From: Ciona intestinalis
Taxonomy: Eukaryota > Chordata > Ascidiacea > Phlebobranchia > Cionidae
Length of the DNA: 64,000 nt
Assembly (NCBI RefSeq): GCF_000224145.3
Contig: NW_004190376.2
Span: 180,474 to 244,473, forward strand
Reading direction: 5' to 3'
The position numbers were made by a program, and so were the translations under genes. A model generated the notes under the pieces. That model searched no databases, was not told the DNA's origin, and saw only the letters and a program-made list of their open reading frames with translations. Position 1 is the first letter of the stretch, and every line of letters starts with the position of its first letter. This document shows positions 1 through 12,800 of this stretch, in pieces.

Positions 1-885
1 ACTATACCTTAGAAAATGCAAATATTCACATAGTTACCACTCTGTTTAAAACATAAAAAACAGCCCGCACGTGGGCGCTAAAGGGTAGTGATTTGCCTTA
101 CCACGAGTTTTAAAACGTGTTTTGAATTGAACGTTATAGTACAACAGCTGTTCCCATATTTATGAACGAAACGTACGAGAAGTGAGATATGTCAGTTTAG
201 ACAAGAGTAAGATGTATGATGAATGTTATATATCCATGTTACGTAGTGAAGAAGTTCGCTTGTATATAAAATACGAAGCATGCGCCGTTTCGGATACAGT
301 TAGATTTAATATTATAACGCTGGTGTTTTAGACTTGATTTAAATACGGAAAGTATTTAAAACGTTTGAAGAGTTAGGAGTCGCCGAGTCGGTAGTATATG
401 TGCATCAAGTGTTGTCTGTACAGTAGTTATAAAACGACGTGTTTCGAAAGTCAACAGTTAATCATAATAGCAACTTGTGTCTGTTCGTATACCATACCGT
501 CAGAATGTTACAAAAAAAAACTTTTTTATAGTTAAATTTATATATATATATTTTTTTTGTAAACCAGTACATTTTTTAAAATATGTACTACAGAAAAGAA
601 AGCAAGGAGTTTTTAAAGTTGTTTTTTTTGCAAAGCATAAAAAAGGTTAACAAAAAAAGTTTAATTCGCTATAAAGAGAGATATATTTACTATAAATCTG
701 AGATTTATTTTTTTCCTAGAAGATTTATTTCAAAAGTTCTGTTTGGTTTTCTATTTAAAAGTTTTATTTTATTTATTTTCCAGCTACACAATTTGTTGCA
801 TTTGTTGTTTTACCTTGTGCTTGAAATATTAACACTGTGATTATCAATTCTCAATCTCCACGCCATAGACATCTTATACACAATT
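1..885. other. AT-rich upstream region of the SLC13-type gene
   Basis: No exon or RNA gene is recognisable here. The stretch from about 500 to 840 is dominated by A/T runs, including a long T tract near 541-560. The open frame at 583-840 is low-complexity and Lys/Phe/Tyr-rich, as expected from AT-rich DNA. The promoter and 5' UTR of the cotransporter gene should lie here, but no convincing TATA box or start site can be placed. Confidence 0.5.
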
Positions 886-3800
886 ATGGGGTTGCTACGA
901 ACTTTAAATAAATTCCGCTCCACGATTATTTTAATCTCAACACCAATCCTTCTGCTTCCCTTAATGATATTTCCACCCACGGAACTATACACTGTGAGTA
1001 ACTATATTTTTACCATAGTTTTTACTACTATATATATATATTTGTTGTTTAACTCTAAAACAAACTTTAGGGTATTTTTTGGTGGTAATAAATTGCACCC
1101 CAAAACATTTTTTTTGAGTTACCATTTGTAATTCTATTTGAATAAAAGACTGACGATGCCATTTAGGCGAAATATATATAATATCTCCAATACAACAATT
1201 GGTTAGACTTGATTTTATCTGTTACGTTTTCCTAACACCAGATTTTTACTACTGCTTTGTATCAATTTCTAAAACAAACTTTCCGATATTTTAATAAGGT
1301 AATAAACTGTGTGAATGGTTGTTGTAAATTTGTATCGCAACAACAGTTGGTGTTTGCATTACACAGCAATGTCTATATAGTTATGATATCGCTAATTCAG
1401 AATTGAAAGTAAATTTATGTTTCTTGCTTGAACCACACACAGGCTGTTCTTTATAACCCTATTATTATATCATAATAAACCGCCGGTATATGCAAATTTT
1501 TTTATTTTTTTAACTGAATAACCTTATTAAATATGTAACATTGATTATTACATAAATATGCCGCAGAAAGGGTCCCAAATTTATTGATTTTTGAATTTCA
1601 AGAAAAAAATGTTGAAAAATGAAAATGCGAACAGTTCCTATGCTCACTAGAGTCACTGTTGAAAAAATAATTTTTTAAAGACTTTTGGGTATTATTTTTT
1701 TAACAAAATCTTTAAAAGTATAGTAGCTTGTATAGATATATAAGACTATCCCAATTTTTCAGAGCACTATATCCCCCAATGCAAATGTAATCCGATTACC
1801 AAACAAACAAATTGTATTTTATCCCAGGAAATGGCATGTGCGTACACAATATTGGTCATGGCTGTCTATTGGGTGACAGAGGTTGTCCCACTAGCAGTCA
1901 CAGCCCTTCTACCACTTGTGTTTTATCCTTTCTTGGGAGTTTTACCAGCTGGGAAGGTGGGTTTAGATATGTTGCTTAAATAATCTTTAAACTGCTCATC
2001 TGGTGTGAAAGAATGTAGTGTATTTCTAACGTTTGGTCTGCGGTCCGGACAAGACTTCATCAGGAAATGTGCAGTTAAAACGTCGGAATTACACTGTGTT
2101 TTTTTTCATACCAGATGAGCCATTAAAAGATTAATTACATTATGCCTGTCATCAGGTATTACAGAATGCGTTGGTATACTGTTAAAGTTTAAGCATACTA
2201 AGGGTATATGATGATTGATGGTAATCTCAAATTGGCAGTATGCACAGCCGCAGTACCTACTGTAAGGCTGGGGTGTAAAGTAAACACTGTAGTTTACATT
2301 GCGGTCTGCGGTACACACCACTTGCATTGTGATTGTAGATGGCCGTATATTATGCTTCTCCATGGCCTTTTCCATTGATCCTGTATAAAAGCCACAGTTG
2401 TCTCATTTTCATATGATTTTTTGATTATTAGCCCTTTCAGGATAACGGCCTCTTCTGTTCTTGTAATATACAATTTTAATTAAAGATTGCTTCTTGTTTA
2501 CTTTTTGCTTTACCAAATATATATATAACTAATACTATAATATAATGACACTGAACAGTGACTATATTTTAAAATGCACTCATTTGTTTATTAAACCCTT
2601 TTATTAGGTAAGCACCCAATACTTGAAGGACGTCAATGTTTTGTTTCTTGGTGGATTAACGGTTGCGGTTGCAGTTGAGCATTGGAATCTCCATAAAAGA
2701 ATCGCATTGAAAGTTTTAACCTTCGTTGGAGCCAAACCACGATGGTGAGTAAAACCATATAGACAATATATTATGTTACTTCTGCTACCAGGCATAATGT
2801 ATATAATAATGTAAATAAATCCAGCAAGACTGGTCATTTAAACGTTGAAAAATACACGTTTTTATACCCGATGAGCGTTTCAATATCCTTGGCCGATTAT
2901 GATTTCTGTCATACTTAGTTTGTTAAACAACACCCACTTTTACAACTGTTTGAGTTTTCTTGTTTTGTCTTTGGTATTTTCAGCAGAGATTGCTAACCTG
3001 CTACGGTTATGCTATGGTTATGGTATAATTTATCCTTTTCCTGGTCACTAGTTTGTCCCATATCCTACTATGCGTGGTGCATCTACAGGGCTGGTTTAAT
3101 TGTCAGGGTTTTGCAGCTTTACTTTACCTACATGGTTTTGTAAAATCTAAAATAAACAGAAATCAAACATTAATAAATAATTGTATTTAGTAACTTTATA
3201 ACTACGTAATTAAAGTTTCCTATTTATTACTTAATTTAAAAAACAATTGTAATTTACCCTCTGTATGAGTTTGTATAGCGTTTGAGTATCGGTAGCGGCG
3301 AAAACAAAGGGTTTTCACAGAACAGTAATAAAGAAAAGATGATTAAATGTTTGGAATTTTAATCGCTTGTAATAAATACCAATAGTGGGCTATAGTTGTT
3401 AACAATGGGGAAAACATTTCATATTTGTTTTACCGCAACTTATAGTAAACCATTGTCACTCAGTTTACACAAGACACGCCCTCTTTTTTTCGACCAATAG
3501 CACGTGGTTGTTAAGGATTAGGGCGTCCTCTGTGACATCACTATGACTCACTTGATTTGAATGAAACGCTGGTTTAAACATCCGCCTTCTGTCTTGTGGT
3601 CGCGTATAACGTCACCCGTTCAACTAGTTGGTCGGGTTTATTTCTTTGCTGTATAAAAGAGAAACAGGAAACCTGAGCTGAGACCTTAGTTTTGACACGT
3701 GGTGTTTTATCACAATGTGGATCATGCTGTTAACTTACAGTATACCCTGTCCCTATCTATATATATTTAATATGTTTTACTTATTCTTTTATCCTAACAT

Positions 3801-6800
3801 CAAAGACTATTTTTATTAAAACAATAGAGATGGGAAACTAATGGGAAACGACAGTTGTTAAAATACACCATGGTTAAAATGTGTTGGACAGTATCAGATA
3901 ATAATACATAGGTAACAGTTTATAGAAACCACATAACATCAATAAACTCACAAACAAATCGTCCATGGATATATTATAATTTAACAATAAACATTAAATG
4001 GGTGTATGGGGCGATGAGGGTATTGTTAGAAATATTAAAATTTATCAAAATGTTTAATTTTGTGTGATTTGCGCAGTGGTTAGTACTTGTATCCCAGGGC
4101 AACACAGGTTTGAATATATTCCTTATAGCAATAGCATGGTACAGCTGTGTGCGTTCATGTAGCTGTATTATCAACATAGTTAGATATGCTTCCCGGTAAT
4201 GACGGCTACCGGGTGCAACATATGTTACTGGGAAACAAATCAAACTATGGGTTGTGGTTGTCATATCACAAGTTACCTACGCTGGTAAAATGGTTTATAA
4301 AACTTTATATAGTACTGTGGGGTAAAATGGTAGATAATAGTACTGGGGGGTAAGATGGACCAAATAGTACTGTGGGGCAAGATGGGTACTGTTATCTCTT
4401 ATGACATAATAATATCCCATATTTCTTAAACGTGTTTTCAATAATTAACAACACTCTTTTAGAGTCGTGGACTCGTGATAATAGGGGTATATAATTCTGT
4501 AAATATTAGTTTGGTACCTTCCAAAGGGCAAAAGGCGAATAAAACAAAACCCATCTTTTTCCAACTTACCATCTAGTAAACTTAACGTTTAGCATAGCTA
4601 GAAAAACTAGGCTTTGAAATTAAATATTTTTAATATTTGTTTTATACAAACTACTTAAAGTTTACGATAAGTAACAATGACACAGGTAGAAGTATGATAA
4701 AGGAAATTCCCGTTTACGTCTAAGTCCACAGAATATTTTTGATCACAATGTCGGTTTAATCGTCACAATAGTAGGGAGAAATTACGTTTATAATCACCAC
4801 GCCTGTTTGGGCGTCATGCATATGGAATGCGAATCGCAATCTAATAAAACTAATGGGTTAAGATTGAAAATCTTCCAAAATACGTCATATAGTAGGGTGG
4901 GGGAATATGGGACACCTATTTATTCCAATTTCTCTTCCCATTTGGTAGCAAACAACGAACATTCAAAGATTTATAAAACCGTATCTTCGCGACTCCCATA
5001 GACCGTTGTTAATTGTTTAAACACGATCAGGATATTTGGGTATTATGCGCCGAAGGTGTCCCGTCTTCCCCCACCCAACTATATGCTTATTGCCCAAAGC
5101 TTACGAAATTATAAGTTAATTCAAATAAGAAGCTATTAAACTTATTGCAAACTGAGTTTAAAAAGTGTCATAACTACCAAAGCCGTTCTAATACCAAACA
5201 TAAATCTTATTTATATTTTCAAATGCGATAACGTTTTCATATATTTCGAACAACAAGTTTGGTAATTACAATCAGTAATCAACGACTTGCATCTTATTTA
5301 TGGATGGTTCTACTTGTGGCACTCTCGGTATGCCAACCAGCTCAACCTGCTAATCTATATCCAACAGTCACGTACACACGTCTTGCGTTTCTTAGCCACA
5401 AAAATATGCTGTTCTGCCGTTAATGCCGATCTCATAAGGATCTGGTGCTACGAAACAAAACAAAACTAAGTCCAAACAACTGAGTATAGTTCTCTGTTTA
5501 AGAATCTGGTGCTTCGAAGCAAAAATCGGTTAACCGGCAAAAATCAAGTCCAACCAATTGTATTATAAAAGTTATCTATTTCCCCTAAACGGCAACGTCA
5601 GTTTCCTCTTTAAATAAAAGCAAAATCTGATTATTGGAATTTGTTTATGTTCGTTTTTTGAATTAATTTTATCTTGGATATCGTATACGAATAAATAAAT
5701 CAAATAGATGTTTAAAAAAAATAAATAAATAAAATAAAAAAATAAAATATGTCAGTTCTTCCAAAAACTTTATTTCTCGTACTGATAAAACAACATATTA
5801 TTCACGTAACCTTTCAATTCTCGATATAATATAATGCTCCATATCACTTTAATAATACATATTGAATTTAACATGACGAATGCGCCCAAAATAGGTTGCA
5901 ACTTTTCGCTACGAAACACATTCGGGAGATTTATGGCTGGCAGCAATGATTTGCATAAAGTCATATATCTCGGATCGTATCGATGAAATTCTTGAGCGTT
6001 CTTGAGGTTATTCACCCCGTCTGTGACGTAACAAGCGTCCCGTTGTTCGGGAGATAACTACGCGATTCCGAGAACGGATGTTTCGTATGTTGCTTGGTTC
6101 GATCGGTGGAATGAATGAAATTTATTTCGTCTTTTCGGCCACGTTGACAAAGAACGAGTTTACAAAAGCGAAAACACGGGTAGTAACGGTAAAACAACAA
6201 GTTGTTAAAACACGCTTATTGATAAAACAGAAAAAAATAACGTTTTAAATAAAAGGCGTGGCCGTTTACTGCATGCATGGATCCCAACATTTTTTTCCAG
6301 CGGTAAAAAAACAATAAAAGTTCGGCGCAAACAGATTAAGCAGCACAAGGTATGAAACAGAACACCCGTAACGACTGTCATAACACGGGTGTTGCATACG
6401 TGGTAACTCGTAAGCAGGGACGAGGTGTGTGAAAGTCGCTTACGGGAGAATAAATGAGTTACATACGTCAGTAAATAAAAGGTAAAATGCGAAAGCTCGT
6501 CTTCACAATTGTAATTGAATCACGAAATAAAGTTATTTTATTAAAACAACATAAACAGGTAACTATATCCGTAATACCAATATTAGGAAGATTTGTCCTT
6601 AGTACACGTAAGAACAAACTAATGCTAAAGAAACGAAGGGGTTTAAAATATCGGCTTAACTGATTTGGGCGTCATGGTTGAAATACACGCAATAACTTAT
6701 GTGTTGAAATCGTGCCCACATACTCACTTTGATATTATTTAAACCACGTAGCAATGGTAGCATACCGGAACTCTTATCCCTATGAGAGTATGAACTAAGT

Positions 6801-9800
6801 TCAGGCTAATATAAATGTACGTGACGCGGCTAAGTACTTGAAATATCGCAGCTACACTTTTAGCGACTCGTCTAGACCGCACACGCCTCTGCCACGCCCA
6901 CATGCGACAGCCAATGAAAATGCACGAAACCTGTAATTCTACGTTTCAACTTCTTGAAAATTGTTGTCTGTGGAAAAGTTTGCGGCACCTTCAAAAAAGA
7001 TGCGAATCCAAAAACTATGATTAAGTTGATTCCTCGCAGCGTACGGTATGTAATCATAGGACTCTAAAAGGGGGCGTATCAAGTATGGTATATAGTCGCT
7101 CTAATGTAGACAGAGAACGTAATATTTGTTATGACGAAGCACAAATTTAATTCCATTGTTTCCTTAAATACGATAACGAAGAATGTTTTTATTAAAACAA
7201 CGAAAATACGAGAATTAACAACAAAACAAAAGTCGTTACAAATCGGTCTAAATATATATAATTATTATATACACATAAATGCATTGACATTTATCACCAG
7301 ATACAACAACGTAGATCACATTTATTGAAACAATAAAAAGGAAGAAATAAATAAACGATAAAACAAAAGTTGTAAAACCGGTTTAGATAAATTTATATGC
7401 AAATGCATTAGTTTAAAAACGTAGCTGTTTACCGAATAAACAAAGTATATTTATTTCGTGCCACTCCCATTTAAATATGCAGTTTATTTTAAAACACGTG
7501 GTTTCTTCCGTTTGCCAACAGTACCAGCTATTTTACGATTTATAGAATCACGGGCCGCCGTATTATTCCATTGTCTGCCCGTAACAATGCTCCTCTGTGA
7601 CGTCATAAGCGTTATAGTAAATTCGAATCCATTTTCCGGCGCGTGCGTCTTTATTTAGACGACCTTGTGCTAATCTTATATGACGTCATAGTGCGGTCGG
7701 TTTGCGTCACAAATCAATTATTGATCGGTGCGAGCTCTTATAAACGTATAATAAGATTCCGGTAAATGTCCCGAGACTTTTGTACTAATCCCATTCTGAA
7801 TCACCAAATCGACTCTACCTTAAGCGCCTTGTCATTGTGTGTTGTTACGTCATAGTTACGTCACTCTTGCATCATCCTTGATACGATTCGTTTACTCAGG
7901 TCGCGTTCTCAGTGGTGTAATAGTGACGCAATAAAGACTGTTTAAATTTGCTTCTTTTGCTTATTGGTTCATATTATATATATGGGGGGTGTGTTGTGGG
8001 CGTGTCTGAATCTTTTCCTAAAATTTTGACTTACAACGTTCTGCATTTTCATTGGTCGACACACCTCCTTGTTAGACCAGTCGACGCCCACAAAACACCT
8101 CAAGTTTCGGCCAATCATGATAGCCGAAAATCCCATTAAATTTTCCATTACTGCATGGTATCTAAGTAGGGGTGTGAGGGGGGCGTGTCGTTGGATGTTA
8201 TTGATGAAACCAATTACTCAGAACATTGGTATTCCATTTAATCAAATGGTTAATAACGGAAGTTAATGTTGTGGTTTAATCATACAACATGACATGGAAT
8301 ATTCTTTGTTATTTTTAATAAAGGGGACATTGATTAATATGTAGAAACATCTAGGCAATTATTATAAAAAAGTGATAAAAAGTTTGAAGCTGGTAGGTGG
8401 GTTGTGTAGAATTTAATAATATGTACAACATATGGTATGTACATAATATTAGGGCTGTGGAAAAGTTAACCGGTTAACCGAACCCAACGGAAAGTTCAAG
8501 TCGTCAACCGAACTATGACGTCATAGGGCATAAACGTATATCAAAATCTGTCTTATTTACACGAAAAGCATGTGTTCGCGTTCGTTAATTGTTTTTTTGC
8601 AATAAGACAGAGTGCGCAGGGACGCTGTTGCTTTGATCATGTGCTACAACGGCGATTACGTCGTCAATCTTGATTGTAATACCATGGGGTAACTAGTTTT
8701 GCAATGTTATATTGGTGTATAATGTTATTTTCCATTCCAGGTTATTGTTCGGCTTCATGGCGACCACAGCCTTCCTATCAATGTGGATCAGCAATGTTGC
8801 AACAACGGCTATGATGATCCCGATCGCACAAGCTGTACTACAGGAACTTATAGCTGAACAGGTGGGGTGAACATGACAACTTAATGTATATATTGGTTAC
8901 AATGGTGGTAATGCAGGAGATTAGGAGCCGAGGGACTTAATATATATAGTAGGGTGGGAAAAGATGGGACACCTTTAGCACATAATATTCAAATATTCTG
9001 ATCGTGTTTTAAACAATTAACAATGGTCTACGGGAGTCGTGGGATTTTATATTTCTTTGATTGTTCTTTTTTTACTACAAAATGGGACGAGAAAATAAAA
9101 TAAAAAGTGTCCCATCTTCCCCTTTCCTACTATATACAGTGCAGAGCGTACCAGGGTATATATGCTCGGTTGGGGAATATTAAGTCCAATCAACTATAAA
9201 GCGTAATAATATATAGTGGGGTGGGGGTGGGGAAGACGGGAGACCTTTGGCACATAATATCCAAATGTTCTGATCCTTTTTTAAACAATTAGTTAAAAAG
9301 ACTTGTCTTAGTAAAATATATGGATAGTTTTAATACATGGATAGTCCCCAGAATTGCCTCATGAAAGTTATAAAAATATTTTATTTTTACAGTTTTTAGA
9401 TACACATATCAGATATTACCCATTAAAACATTCAGAATATCTTTATTTCTCTATCACAGAATGAGGGCAAGGAGCTAGAAAGCCTCAGTGATTCTGGTCA
9501 CAGCACCCTTGAGGATCCAGATAATGACCCAAAGTCTATCGTACATCACCCACATATAGTTCACCCATCAGCTGGGGTCGTGTGCCCAGCTCAACCCAAC
9601 CCATTAGGTTTGGAAATACTTTGGTTTAACTTTTTTAAGGAATCATTTAAAAAAAATCATTTCTTTTTTTGAAATTTTTTTGAAAACTTTTTGAAATTAA
9701 AAAAAAAATATATAAAATTTTTTTGGATATAAAGTTTCCATATATTTAATTTTTAAAGTTTTTGATACTTTTTAAGGCATTTATGGTAAAATACATCATT

Positions 9801-12800
9801 TAGGACCAACTTTCCATAAAGTTTAACCCGTCATATGCTTCCCATCCAATCACTAACTTAATTTCCTTCTTCTTAGGAAGTAATTATTCATTTGCATTGT
9901 TTTAATTATAAATTAACTGTTCTAGAAATTTTGTCAACACAACCATTTATAAATTAGGGTGACTAATGCCATTACGCGTTTATATTAAACAGAAAATCTC
10001 CTGTCAGCAGGTTTTAATCAATTATGAAATTTTTTTATGAAACTTTGTATGGGACATACTTTGGTATTGTCATGAGCTGCATGCATCCAGGATATCAAAT
10101 GCTCTTAATCATTTCATGAAAGACTTTCGCTTTTCATATGCAATACCCTGGTTACATCAAATAGCACACAATATATTACATTTAACAAGTTTTTCAATAA
10201 TTTTTTACAGGAAGGTTGTTTAAAATATTTGATGTATTTTGATTGAGGTATTAAAGCCTGGGTACAAATCTTGGTTTTAAAACTATTGTTAACTGACTGC
10301 TCAACCACTAAGTGTTAAATGATATCCCTCGCCATAATAGTATTTGTAAATCAATATCGAAATAGAAAGGTTTCGCTTGTTTTATCTATTTCTGCTTGAA
10401 TGATGAATTCTTGGTAATATTTGAAACTAATATTTGGGGAAAATACTGTCTCGAAAGGCATGCGCAATCTTGGTTTAATAAAAATAAAATTTTCCTTTTA
10501 AAAAAAGAGCAATTGAAGGTATTAGATTATGCCTACTAGCAACAGCTGCAGAATTTTGGGGAAATTCTTGGGTAAAATAGAGGGTGTGTGACAGTTACTT
10601 AAAATAAAGCTTGGTTTACAAATCCAAGGTAAATGAATTTGGTGGAAAGCTGGCCACAAGTATGTGACATTCAGTGTCACACAGGGTTGAGGGTTGTGCT
10701 ATGTATACAGCTATACAGGAATGGTTTGTTTTGACAGATGTCCCCGTAGCACGTGTGTGGCATGTTAAGTTTTATATTACGTTGTGCGTTCCATGTGTGG
10801 GGGTCGCGTGGCCACCGCGTGCTACCTATTATACCTTGGATGTTTCATAATAAACCATATTGTGATGTAGTAATGCTACATGATGTCACACTGGGTATTG
10901 TGACTTAAAACAATGCATTGTGATATCAATTACCATGTAACGGGTATATGACCTTTGTATATCTTATTTTATAACAATGAAGTATAGATATCACATTTCA
11001 TAATTGTATAATCGGGTGTTAGTACTTTGTCTTATGACTGCTTTACAATAAATGGAAAATTACTTGGAATTCAAATAATATACACTCTTCACTTTATAAT
11101 ATTACTTTTAATAAAGAGTGTATTTATTTGATAGTTGTCAAACATAGGGAACTTCATTGATTAATGTGGTGAATGCAATATACTTTGGCTCTGCTTGTTT
11201 ATATAGACACCCAACAGCAAAAGTTACATTACGAAATAAAATTGGGAGTGCTAAAATATAATCCACTAAACTTTAAGTAACATTTCACTCCAGTTACCCC
11301 TAATGTCAGACCTATACTCACATAATTACAATCAGTGGCATAGCCAGGTAGTGAATTCAGGAGCGCACGCCTCTATATATATATATATATATATAGCTTA
11401 TTGGTTTTTCCTTTTTTTCTGACTATCCCACTAATCACAATGCCTAATTATGACATCACAGTGTCGGAGATGGGTAACATTGGAGCAGCTAAGGAATATG
11501 GGGCAAGATTGGCACAAGACAACATGGATGCTCAATGGAAAGCTAATCGTAATAATTACCAACATTCGTATGCGAGTGTTTCCACTGAGGATGAAGTTCA
11601 TATAAAGCTGGGGAATGGGTAAGTTTGTATACTTGCTATCTTTAGTTGCTTTTTTATATAGTAGGCTAGCTATTTCGGGTTGCTTTCCATTCTGTTTTAA
11701 AGTCTTATTTTAGCTATTTTCTCCGTTTTTTTAAGTTGTTAGAGTAGCTATCTTTAGTTGCTTTTTTTCTGTTTTTGGAGGTGGATTTGGTCCTTATTAT
11801 TCTATGTGTGTAAGGCATGGCAGGCTGAGATTTAGGACTGATACCCCAACACGCACACCAAGGCAAAAACAATTTTGCAAGTCTATAAAATGCTGAAAAA
11901 CTTTCCCACACTAGGTTAGGCGCCTGTGGTGTTTGGGTAATAAGCCAACCATGGCCAACAACGCTGTAATTCGTAAAACTTGTTGACCAGTGCTTATATG
12001 TAAATTTGTATGATAGGCTAAAGGGCCTTATCCAAATAAATTAAATAAGGCTGTATTGATTAAACTAAACATATGGGTATGTTACATGGGTATTGAGTTT
12101 TGCTCTCTGTTTCCATCTGCTGGTTGTTTCTTTCACATTTACACCTTCCATAATTAATGCTCCTCGTACTTTTCACAGATCTTCCCAAAAACCTGATAGT
12201 TTGGTAAGTCAAGAATTCATAAACATCTTATAATTTTAATATGCTGGTCATGGAGAAAAGGAAATAAATGTTTTGTAATCATTTTTTTGTAAATGGTAAT
12301 TTTGCAAGAACTGAAATTTTTTTGTTTAACTTATAAAATTGTCTAAATTTTGATAATCTCATAGTTTTTTGCTTAAACGTGTTTAAAAAAATGGGTGTTG
12401 GGGTAATGGGCCAAATCTGGCCTAAAACCCATTGTTATAATTTACCTAATCTTGTATCAATACCACCCTAGTTAACCCCCCTCCCCCCACAGTCGCTTCA
12501 TTCCAAGCGAGACAGCGAGGATTCAAACGGACCCGATGCATCAACAGCTCAACTTATAACAAGAGATTCACCGGATAGGGTTCGTTAACTTCATATGTTC
12601 TGTGTTTGGGGTAATGGGGCAACTGACTCTGATCTAAATCCCAGGTCCCATGGCATGCCTCACTGTAGGACCTCAACCATATAGAATAGAATGTGCATAT
12701 ACAATGTTTGGGGTAATGGGCTAACTTTGATCTAAATCCCAGGTCCCATGGCATACCACACTGTAGGACCTCAACCATAAAGAATAGAATGTGCATATAC

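Larger units (their letters stand above)
2745..8740. other. Long SLC13 intron 3 (6 kb)
   Basis: No coding exon was found. It holds a diverged copy of the 190-bp inverted-repeat element (4310-4568), a good copy (4889-5084), a dispersed repeat (5395-5640), a unit shared with 60087-60209 (6110-6229), and a SINE-tail fragment near 6390-6480. A TATA-like TATAAAAG lies near 3651. Perfect TGACGTCA octamers occur at 7598, 7681 and 8517. An internal promoter is possible but unproven. Confidence 0.5.

Noticed and set aside
583..840. 85-residue Lys/Phe-rich open frame upstream of the SLC13-type gene
   Set aside because: Low complexity, in an A/T-rich stretch; no homologue or splice signals recognised.
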